6,690 bases of DNA from CAZBEJ01 sp964521305 (GTDB lineage: Bacteria > Patescibacteriota > Microgenomatia > UBA1406 > GWC2-37-13). Positions 1 through 4,898 of the stretch are shown here, one piece after another; positions within the stretch are counted from its first letter, which is position 1, and each line of letters begins with the position of its first letter. The DNA is taken from NCBI GenBank assembly GCA_964521305.1, contig CAZFQZ010000040.1, positions 1-6,690 on the forward strand, in the 5' to 3' direction. The notes beneath the pieces were generated by a model. It did not search any database. It was not told where the DNA came from and worked only from the letters and a program-made list of their open reading frames with translations. The position numbers were made by a program, and so were the translations under genes.

Positions 1-7
1 ATTATGC

Positions 8-51
8 AAGTTCAAAACCGACGACGGAACACCGCCGTTGCTATTGAACTT
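8..51 (-). terminator. Two-tier hairpin downstream of the four-cysteine protein gene
   Basis: An 8-bp perfect inverted repeat (AAGTTCAA at 8-15, TTGAACTT at 44-51) encloses a second 7-bp pairing (21-27 with 32-38, 4-base loop). The inner stem has one mismatched position. Read on the minus strand it becomes a G-U wobble, while on the plus strand it is an A-C mismatch, which favours an RNA made from the minus strand. It begins about 11 bases after the stop codon at 63-65, the right place for a 3'-end structure. No U-run follows within the visible bases, so calling it an intrinsic terminator is an inference; it could instead be a 3' stabilising stem. Confidence 0.42.
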
Positions 52-62
52 TGGAAGATTGC

Positions 63-557
63 TTACTGACCGGCTTTACAATACTCGGTTTGCAGTTTGG
101 TCTGCGTCGCCAATACTTTCTCTTGACCCGGAGCTTTATCTGCCCCGAAAAGATGGCCGAGAACATCCGCGGTGATTAGTGCCTTTGGAACTCGGCAATC
201 TCCGACGCCACCGTTTACTGTCACCCCGCTTTGATTTACGACCTTACTTGCAAAATGGCAAATGCCATTTTGCACGCCGAAAACAGTGACTACATAGCTA
301 TTAGTACCAGTGAATGGCATCTTGAGCTCGCTTGGACTGCATTGCAGGAATCTTGGCGCAAAGCTGGGCGGATCGGTATAGGCGACCGGGCCCGTCTGCG
401 CTGGCTGAACTGCTGACGGCTGGTTAGTAATCGGCGTTGCAGATGGAGCTGCGGTCGGAGCCACGACGGGGGCGGACCCCCGCCTTGTGAAGACAAAATA
501 ACTTCCAACTGCGATAATGATTACAACTAGGATTACAATGACTGCGGTTTTATTCAT
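63..557 (-). CDS. Membrane-anchored extracytoplasmic protein with four cysteines, unknown function
   Basis: I do not recognise this 164-aa family. Residues 1-4 are a short charged N-terminus (MNKT), followed by a very hydrophobic segment at about 5-23 (rich in Ile and Val) and an RR stop signal at 25-26, so it is probably an N-in/C-out anchor without obvious cleavage. Residues 28-65 form a Pro/Ala/Thr/Gln-rich linker. The rest (about 66-164) looks like a small folded domain with four cysteines (73, 100, 121, 160), which could form two disulfides outside the membrane. The start ATG at 557 is preceded by an A-rich tract with no clear Shine-Dalgarno, but it places the anchor correctly. It lies 120 bases from the gene before it and has its own candidate promoter, so it is probably transcribed separately from the ABC operon. 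The open frame and protein architecture make it a credible gene; the function is unknown. Confidence 0.85.
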   Translation of the reverse strand: MNKTAVIVILVVIIIAVGSYFVFTRRGSAPVVAPTAAPSATPITNQPSAVQPAQTGPVAYTDPPSFAPRFLQCSPSELKMPFTGTNSYVVTVFGVQNGICHFASKVVNQSGVTVNGGVGDCRVPKALITADVLGHLFGADKAPGQEKVLATQTKLQTEYCKAGQ

Positions 558-639
558 GTTTTTTATCTTTTAATTTCCATGATTTGTCACGCGACCTTTA
601 GAGTCTATGACTAATTTCTCTGTTAAATTTCTCTATATC

Positions 640-669
640 ATCATAGCATAGGTAGAAAACCGCCGACAA
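640..669 (-). promoter_or_regulatory. Candidate sigma70-type promoter with extended -10 for the four-cysteine protein gene
   Basis: On the minus strand TTGTCG (664-669, four of six matches to the -35 consensus) is separated by 18 bases from TATGAT (640-645, five of six matches to the -10 consensus). TATGAT is preceded by TGC, giving an extended -10. The predicted start near 633 would leave a leader of about 75 bases before the ATG at 557. An overlapping alternative -10, TGATATAGA, starts at 640 and runs downstream; the 10-mer TGATATAGAG also occurs in the methyltransferase promoter. No terminator is visible between the previous stop codon (678) and this promoter, so some readthrough is possible. 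Confidence 0.5.
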
Positions 670-677
670 AGACTTAT

Positions 678-1208
678 TTAATCTTCCACCCGTCTCCGAT
701 AGACCAACAAAAACATCATAAAAATAAGGACGATTGGCGTTCCAAGCGCAACTGGCAACACCTGTTTCGGGTTCAAATTTCTTTTCGGGCTTACTTGAAA
801 TTGAGTGATGCTACTCACTTGAGGGACCTCATTACCCGCAGCTTCCGCAATGATAATGAGCGAATACGTTCCGGCTTTCACAAAGTGTATTTTCCAGTTG
901 AGCGGTAAAGTTTGCCCGGCACCAATGGTTCCGATATAAAGTCCTTTCTCCACACTCCAGTCTTCAAGATCAACGGGGAGTTTGCTTTCGTTATCGGCCA
1001 AAGATAAATAGGTTGTAATGTTATCGAGCGACTTGGAGCTAGTATTGGTTATCGTCCCCCCCACTGTTACGAAGTCTCCGGCGGTGCCGCTTAAGGTTTT
1101 CGACGAAGAAATATCCATAACCAAAGGCGGCGGAACGCTCTTAGCGAACGAATTGCTCGCAAGGAAGAAGACGGCAGCAACGATTAAAAAGGTGGTAATT
1201 CTTTTCAT
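678..1208 (-). CDS. Exported NEW3/CARDB-like Ig-fold protein with C-terminal membrane anchor, ABC-transporter partner
   Basis: This 176-aa protein has a signal peptide (MKR, hydrophobic core at about 5-18, likely cleavage after SFA at 22). One beta-rich domain follows (about 28-140), with the pattern of NEW3/CARDB adhesion-type Ig folds: GDFVTVGGTITNTSSKSLDN at 44-63, then GAGQTLPLNWKIHF and AGTYSLIIIAEA. These match the usual 'non-covalent extension of strands, effort to soften the fold' layout of extracytoplasmic NEW3 domains. A transmembrane helix at about 150-170 ends in an RRR stop-transfer, giving a domain outside the membrane held by a C-terminal anchor. It is the last gene of the operon, 3 bases after the permease stop, so it is likely translated with the transporter and could be an extracytoplasmic accessory or substrate-contact subunit. 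The domain assignment is by eye; the transporter link is inferred from gene order. No clear Shine-Dalgarno precedes the ATG. Confidence 0.85.
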   Translation of the reverse strand: MKRITTFLIVAAVFFLASNSFAKSVPPPLVMDISSSKTLSGTAGDFVTVGGTITNTSSKSLDNITTYLSLADNESKLPVDLEDWSVEKGLYIGTIGAGQTLPLNWKIHFVKAGTYSLIIIAEAAGNEVPQVSSITQFQVSPKRNLNPKQVLPVALGTPIVLIFMMFLLVYRRRVED

Positions 1209-1211
1209 AAC

Positions 1212-1982
1212 TTAGTCGCTTTTAATAACTCCCCGTTTCTTGAACTGTTTAGTCGCAAACACCAGAAACCCGACCGTAAGCAAACAGAAAATGAGAAGCG
1301 GCAGGATAAAATGCCAGTTTTCCAAAATTGCGGTTTTGTAATCGACCAATACGTTATCGAGTGAGGAGAACATATTATCGACAGGATTTATCGCGCTGAA
1401 AAACTGCGACGGCAGATTGTTTTTCAGAGTCGAAGAAAACAGTGCGGGAGCGGCGAGTATCAACAAAACAACAAGGGATGTGGTAAGCGTGTTTTTCGTC
1501 GAGCGGTAAAGAAGTGAAATACCGAAAATGAAGGCGATAAGTCCCGCAATGCCAAGTGTGCCGAGGAGCGCAATGTAGCCGATGAACGCAAGCGTCAATC
1601 CCGATCCTGCCGAAGCGACGACAATGTAGGGTAACGAAACGATAAAAATGGCCGCCCAAAGACTGAGTGAGGCGAAGAATTTTCCGATAAGAAAATCCTT
1701 CATCGAGAGCGGCGATAGGAAAAGACTCTCGGCGGTTTCCTTCTCGAATTCGGTAGTGATGATGGATGAAGCATCGATGGCCACGATAAGGAGTGCGATG
1801 CCTATGATAATCTGGCCGAGTAGCAACATCAGTTCAGTTTGATCGAGCAGGCTTAGCTCCGTATTAGTCAACAGAAGATAGCTCGTGAAACTAAAAAGGA
1901 GCGATGCGATAACAAGCCAAAGCATACTTTTCCATGTATAGAGTTCGCCCTGTATCTCTTTTTTCCAGATGTGCGTAAACAT
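1212..1982 (-). CDS. ABC-2 type transporter permease subunit
   Basis: This 256-aa polytopic protein has about six predicted membrane segments (roughly 20-38, 52-73, 101-124, 129-155, 165-185 and 225-245), the usual topology and length of ABC-2 permeases. The strongest family mark is the cytoplasmic loop after TM2, FEKETAESLFLSPLSMKDFLIGKF (residues 79-102; acidic start, then 'LSPLS...GK'). This corresponds to the conserved 'E+E.GTLE.LL.tPls...i..GK' motif of ABC-2/NosY-like permeases, which contacts the ATPase. It begins 2 bases after the stop of the ATPase gene. As a half-size permease it would work as a homodimer, or pair with another membrane subunit such as the 64-aa protein encoded upstream. 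Such systems usually export, but no substrate can be read from the sequence. Confidence 0.93.
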   Translation of the reverse strand: MFTHIWKKEIQGELYTWKSMLWLVIASLLFSFTSYLLLTNTELSLLDQTELMLLLGQIIIGIALLIVAIDASSIITTEFEKETAESLFLSPLSMKDFLIGKFFASLSLWAAIFIVSLPYIVVASAGSGLTLAFIGYIALLGTLGIAGLIAFIFGISLLYRSTKNTLTTSLVVLLILAAPALFSSTLKNNLPSQFFSAINPVDNMFSSLDNVLVDYKTAILENWHFILPLLIFCLLTVGFLVFATKQFKKRGVIKSD

Positions 1983-1984
1983 AG

Positions 1985-2731
1985 TTATGAGTTATTGCGG
2001 GTGAGATGAAGGAAAATCTCGGTAAGCGTCTTATCTTGCATTTTTGATTTCTGTCGTATCTCATCAATCGTCCCTTCCGTAATCATTTTCCCGTTGTTGA
2101 TAATCCCGATGCGCGAGCATAAATTGGCAACCTCGTTCAAAAGATGAGACGAAAGGAATATCGTTATGCCTCTGGCATTTAGCTTTTTGAGCAGTCGCTG
2201 GATGTCCTCCTGTCCCTGCGGATCAAGACCGAGTGTCGGCTCATCGAGAAACAGTATTTGGGGATTGTTGACGAGTGCCCTCGCCAGTCCCAAACGCTGA
2301 CGCATACCCCTAGAATACGTCCCAATCCTCGACCTCTTTCGTTTCAATAAATCAACCTCTGAAAGCAGATCGTTGATGCGCTGCTCCGGCTCTTTTATGC
2401 CATAAAGGTTGGCGAAGAAACCGAGATACTCGACGGCGGTCATCCAGTCGTAAAAGCCGCGACTCTCCGGTACAACACCGATAACTCCGGCGATAGATCC
2501 CTTTTCACCTGAAGAATGACCGCCGACGGCAATTTTGCCGCCGTCCGGCCGGATGATTCCGGTGAGCATCCGAATGGTGGTCGTCTTGCCCGCGCCATTC
2601 GGCCCCAAGAAACCAAAAAATTCTCCTTCCCGTATTCTGAGAGTCAATCCGTCAACGGCCTTCGTATGGCCGTATGATTTAATAATATTTTCTGCGGCGA
2701 TGATCTCGTTCATATCATTCTTTGCCGCCAT
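1985..2731 (-). CDS. ABC transporter ATP-binding protein (ABC-2/CcmA-type)
   Basis: This is a complete nucleotide-binding domain of 248 aa. Walker A is GPNGAGKT (43-50). The Q-loop region reads VVPESRGFYDWMT (87-99), with Glu where Gln is common, a variant I believe is frequent in this subfamily. The signature is YSRGMRQRLGLAR (139-151) instead of LSGGQ. Walker B is ILFLDEPT (159-166), the D-loop is GLDP (168-171), and the switch His is in SSHLL (H196). It hydrolyses ATP to power the permease encoded next to it. The first ATG (2731) overlaps the preceding gene by 17 bases. The Met at residue 7 (ATG ending at 2711-2713) lies one base past that gene's TGA stop and gives the more typical short N-terminus MNEIIAAENIIKSYG, so 2713 may be the real start. 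Either arrangement implies translational coupling to the small membrane protein. Confidence 0.96.
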   Translation of the reverse strand: MAAKNDMNEIIAAENIIKSYGHTKAVDGLTLRIREGEFFGFLGPNGAGKTTTIRMLTGIIRPDGGKIAVGGHSSGEKGSIAGVIGVVPESRGFYDWMTAVEYLGFFANLYGIKEPEQRINDLLSEVDLLKRKRSRIGTYSRGMRQRLGLARALVNNPQILFLDEPTLGLDPQGQEDIQRLLKKLNARGITIFLSSHLLNEVANLCSRIGIINNGKMITEGTIDEIRQKSKMQDKTLTEIFLHLTRNNS

Positions 2732-2909
2732 TCTTTTTAATATCTTTCCAGAAAAGATTCATCAGCAAGCTTGAGACACCGACGATAATAAGAAACCAAC
2801 TTATAAAGAAGTTGATTTGCATTTGGCTGTCGGGAACGTCGTAGAAAAATCGGAGATACAGTCCGAAACCGAGAACTATAAGCGATAAAAAAATAAAAAT
2901 CTGCCTCAT
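2715..2909 (-). CDS. Small two-TM membrane protein in ABC operon, unknown function
   Basis: This 64-aa protein consists of two hydrophobic helices (about 4-20 and 33-53) joined by a short polar turn (FFYDVPDSQMQ). It ends in a basic tail (WKDIKKNGGKE). Both termini are probably cytoplasmic, with the turn outside. I do not recognise the family. Reasons to believe it is real are a good Shine-Dalgarno (GGGAG, 10 bases before the ATG), a start just one base after the stop of the gene before it, and overlap or near-contact with the ATPase start. Its constant company with the ATPase and permease here suggests a small accessory subunit of the transporter, but that is context only. It is the only gene in the window that ends in TGA. 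Confidence 0.8.
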   Translation of the reverse strand: MRQIFIFLSLIVLGFGLYLRFFYDVPDSQMQINFFISWFLIIVGVSSLLMNLFWKDIKKNGGKE

Positions 2910-2910
2910 A

Positions 2911-3519
2911 TTATTTATTCTCCCAATGGAAACTATTTATGATGGAATCGAAAAGCGGTCGCATATCCGCAAAATCACTCTGTCTCGCAGTGAACGTTAT
3001 TACGGCGGCATGGTCTAGGCCCGTGATATATGTTTTTACCGTTTCGTAATCCGTGCCGCTTGTGGTGCTGCGGTAAGTCAATTGATATGCGTCGTTGCCA
3101 CTTACCAATATTTTTTGATAGTTGATGCGACCGTATCCAGCAGTAGCCTTCTTGAGATTTGGCTCGTCTTGGCTTAAAACGAAGAGTTCAAGCGTCGTGT
3201 TGTCGGCCACGTCCTGAAGTGCAACGGAATCACTCCTGCCGCTAAAGGTAAATTGGTAGCTCCCGACTTGGCTCGACGACTGCAACTGCCACGTTTGTGG
3301 GAGTTTGACGGTATAGAAATTCTCCGCAAGGTCTCTATTGTGATATACGCTAAAGGCGACGTTTTGATTACTTACGATCGTCTGCATTGGGGTCGGCCGG
3401 AGCGAAGTTGGATTCGACCTAGGAATCATTGCTCTCGAAAGAGGCCCGAATGAATATACCCACAAGACCGCGAGCGCTGTAAGCGTAAGGATAAATATAG
3501 TAACTACCTTTTTGTTCAT
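2911..3519 (-). CDS. Membrane-anchored PsbP/DcrB-like protein
   Basis: This 202-aa protein has an N-terminal basic MNKK and a single hydrophobic segment (about 5-24), then a Pro/Ser/Thr linker (about 31-48) and one extracytoplasmic alpha/beta domain (about 52-202). The domain recalls the PsbP/Mog1/DcrB fold. FYTVKLPQTWQLQ (68-80) resembles the usual 'f.v..P..W.' opening strand, and strands such as TTLELFVLSQ and AAVITFTARQ follow. The closing helix DFADMRPLFDSIINSFHW (182-199) matches the typical 'f...f..ii.SF.f' ending. Such proteins are often lipoproteins or anchored binding modules, but no lipobox cysteine is present. The gene begins 8 bases after the methyltransferase stop and ends one base before the 64-aa gene start, so it belongs to the operon. 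The fold is proposed by eye and the role is unknown. Confidence 0.82.
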   Translation of the reverse strand: MNKKVVTIFILTLTALAVLWVYSFGPLSRAMIPRSNPTSLRPTPMQTIVSNQNVAFSVYHNRDLAENFYTVKLPQTWQLQSSSQVGSYQFTFSGRSDSVALQDVADNTTLELFVLSQDEPNLKKATAGYGRINYQKILVSGNDAYQLTYRSTTSGTDYETVKTYITGLDHAAVITFTARQSDFADMRPLFDSIINSFHWENK

Positions 3520-3527
3520 TATTTTGA

Positions 3528-4322
3528 TTAAATATCAGTATCTTTTTTGCGTGCCAAAAAATAAATACTCGGGCCGAACCATAGCGCCGCGAGGGGCCTC
3601 TGTAATATTCTTTCAAGAAACAAAAGAACCCCTATGGGGACAACCTTTTTCAAAAATGGATTTCTGAAATTGGATACGGAAAGTACATCCACAACCTCAA
3701 ATGATTCGGCGGACAAAATATTGCGTATTGCCACCGGATGATGGTTGAGGAACGGTACCCCTGGGTCGTGGACTGATTGTGAAATGGATTCATGCGAGGT
3801 TACATTATTTTTTGAAAAAAATCCCTTGATGCGCGCTTTCATATGAATTTTGTTCGGAATTTCAATGATAAAATATCCGCCGGGCGCGAGGACGCGAGCA
3901 ACTTCTTTAATCGCTTGGCGAGAATTTACAACATAATGAAACAGCCTTACTGAAATGGCGAGGTCAAACGAACCGCTTTGGAATGGCATAGATTCTATAA
4001 CGCCAGTTATAAATCTGTACTTCTTGGAATAGGCCAGCGTGCTTTTTGCGTGTTTTAGCTGGTAGAACGATGGATCCAGAAGAGTAATTCTTTCTGCGAA
4101 ATTCTCATAAGTGTGCGTCAGGCGTCCAGATCCGGATCCGATGTCTATAAGTTTATAGCCAAAAAAACGAACGGGAAGTTTTTTCAATAAGCGCCTTACC
4201 GCAATCTTATCAGCGGCATTTTCGTATGCCCTGTTTTCCCAAAAAGCGGAGTAATCATAATCGTCATACGGTACAACCGGCGTAACGTTTATTCCCATCG
4301 AGGCTTGTAAATCAGTATCCAT
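3528..4322 (-). CDS. Class I SAM-dependent methyltransferase (Methyltransf_11 type)
   Basis: This 264-aa protein has a Rossmann-type methyltransferase core. Motif I is LIDIGSGSGR (58-67), binding S-adenosylmethionine. The acidic residue at the end of strand 2 is D83 in LLDPS. The next motif is GVIESMPFQSGSFDLAIS (107-124), with D120 in the motif II position. Motif III is ARVLAPGGYFIIEIP (142-156). The N-terminal stretch DYSAFWENRAYENAADKIAVRRLL (23-46) is an extra helical lid ahead of the core, and the C-terminus (about 222-259) carries hydrophobic helices that could lie on the membrane. The methyl acceptor cannot be told; small molecules, lipids or quinone-like compounds are typical for the superfamily. 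It is the first gene of the operon with the PsbP-like protein and ABC transporter, which suggests, but does not show, that it modifies what the transporter moves. A later Met at residue 9 (4298) is an alternative start. Confidence 0.92.
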   Translation of the reverse strand: MDTDLQASMGINVTPVVPYDDYDYSAFWENRAYENAADKIAVRRLLKKLPVRFFGYKLIDIGSGSGRLTHTYENFAERITLLDPSFYQLKHAKSTLAYSKKYRFITGVIESMPFQSGSFDLAISVRLFHYVVNSRQAIKEVARVLAPGGYFIIEIPNKIHMKARIKGFFSKNNVTSHESISQSVHDPGVPFLNHHPVAIRNILSAESFEVVDVLSVSNFRNPFLKKVVPIGVLLFLERILQRPLAALWFGPSIYFLARKKDTDI

Positions 4323-4341
4323 AATTTGTCGGATTCGTGTC

Positions 4342-4385
4342 TTTATATCAACTCTATATCAGAAACATGAAGAAATTATGAAGTC
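4342..4385 (-). promoter_or_regulatory. Candidate regulated promoter of the methyltransferase/ABC operon with 11-bp direct repeats
   Basis: On the minus strand two extended -10 boxes lie in tandem: TGATATAGA (4353-4361) and TGATATAAA (4342-4350), 11 bases apart. The -35 positions are poor. Just upstream, where a -35 would fall, ATGAAG (plus-strand reading) occurs at 4367-4372 and 4378-4383, also 11 bases apart. The 44 bases can be tiled as four 11-base units, the first two alike and the last two alike. A weak -35 covered by 11-bp direct repeats is the usual layout of promoters activated by OmpR/PhoB regulators. The predicted leader is short (about 13-25 bases) and has no Shine-Dalgarno. The repeats are seen; their function is inferred. 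Confidence 0.5.
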
Positions 4386-4401
4386 CGGAATAACGATTTA
4401 T

Positions 4402-4438
4402 CAATGCCGCCGACTTTTTATCTAAGTCGGCGGCATTG
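4402..4438 (-). terminator. Perfect 15-bp hairpin after the secreted-protein gene, candidate terminator
   Basis: CAATGCCGCCGACTT (4402-4416) and AAGTCGGCGGCATTG (4424-4438) pair perfectly around a 7-base loop. Reading the minus strand, the stem starts 23 bases after the TAA of the 121-aa gene and lies before the methyltransferase promoter, which is where a block-ending terminator is expected. Neither side has a U-run, so termination would be less classical; a dyad repeat or a 3' RNA-stabilising stem are alternatives. One arm shares 14 bases (CGCCGACTTTTTAT including loop) with the start of the 121-aa gene. Confidence 0.6.
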
Positions 4439-4461
4439 TAATGTAGGCAGAGTGGGCTATT

Positions 4462-4827
4462 TTACTCTATTCCATCAAACTGATGGTCGACATTGGCCCC
4501 CGCCTGGTCTTGATGCCCGCCGCCAGGAAGATTCTCGCTCGCCTCGAGCCCATCCGCCGTTTCTTTACCGTTCTCTTGTTCTATCGCCGATTCGGGCTGG
4601 CCGTTATCTTTCTGGTCTTGGATGTTGTCTTTATCGGTTGCGGAGTTTCCTTGTTCATCAACCGTCGCGGATTGAGTCTGGATCTGTGCGGACGGAATAG
4701 GAGTAGAATTCTGCTGAGCGTGGACTTGAAGCCCTATCGCGCCAGCACTACCGAGCAATAGTGCCAGGGCCGCAAGTAAAGACGCCGACTTTTTATTCCA
4801 CTGCATAGTTTTATTTTGACGATTCAC
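4462..4827 (-). CDS. Short secreted Gln/Asp-rich protein next to two-component system
   Basis: This is a protein of up to 121 aa starting at GTG (4827), or 114 aa if the ATG at 4806 (residue 8) is used. The latter gives MQWNKKSASLLAALALLLGS, a textbook signal peptide. Cleavage is likely after VHA (about 37), leaving a mature chain of roughly 84 residues that is Gln, Asn, Asp, Glu and Gly rich, with almost no hydrophobic core and no cysteine: probably disordered. The C-terminus, PGGGHQDQAGANVDHQFDGIE, has two His-containing clusters that might bind metal. Its place directly after the kinase and its exported acidic nature recall small PepSY-linked or metal-sensing partners of envelope two-component systems, but no PepSY domain is present. 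The plus-strand overlapping frames were judged spurious because this frame has a clean signal peptide and a 3' hairpin. Function unknown. Confidence 0.72.
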   Translation of the reverse strand: MNRQNKTMQWNKKSASLLAALALLLGSAGAIGLQVHAQQNSTPIPSAQIQTQSATVDEQGNSATDKDNIQDQKDNGQPESAIEQENGKETADGLEASENLPGGGHQDQAGANVDHQFDGIE

Positions 4828-4830
4828 GCC

Positions 4831-4871
4831 CCAAGCCGACCTTTTTATTCTTGCTTGGATATTCCACTATA
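4831..4871 (-). promoter_or_regulatory. Leader of the secreted-protein gene: possible -10 and a hairpin around a Shine-Dalgarno-like tract
   Basis: The 71 bases between the kinase stop and the GTG hold a TATAGT (4866-4871) that could be a -10, without a good -35. A 6-bp inverted repeat follows (CCAAGC at 4831-4836, GCTTGG at 4853-4858). Its 16-base loop, read on the minus strand, contains AAAAAGG, a Shine-Dalgarno-like tract about 11 bases before the GTG. The gene could have its own start or be read from the regulator/kinase transcript. The promoter call is weak; the inverted repeat is plain in the sequence. Confidence 0.3.
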
Positions 4872-4898
4872 CACAGCGGAGATGAAATCAGCGTGAGG

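Noticed and set aside
605..646. Inverted repeat CTATGA/TCATAG across the left promoter
   Set aside because: Six-base arms with a gap of about 30 AT-rich bases are expected by chance.
1375..1659. Second minus-strand frame inside the permease gene, rich in Arg, His and Cys
   Set aside because: The composition is unlike a real protein, and the permease frame is intact with conserved motifs across the same bases.
2454..2474. Glu in place of the usual Q-loop Gln of the ABC ATPase as a sign of inactivity
   Set aside because: The VPE form is, as far as I recall, common in ABC-2-type ATPases with the RGFYDWMT context, and all other ATPase motifs are intact.
2715..2717. Possible UGA recoding as in some CPR lineages
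   Set aside because: The TGA at the end of the 64-aa gene fits a normal stop next to the ATPase start, and no gene in the window needs readthrough of TGA.
2535..2774. Plus-strand frame opposite the ABC ATPase
   Set aside because: The ATPase has every catalytic motif in the minus strand; the antisense frame is a codon-bias shadow.
4483..4761. Plus-strand open frame of 92 codons with hydrophobic stretches, antisense to the secreted-protein gene (another overlapping frame at 4404-4700)
   Set aside because: The minus-strand frame has a proper signal peptide, a fitting 3' hairpin and the direction of every other gene. The plus-strand frames show no family motif, and one begins inside the hairpin.
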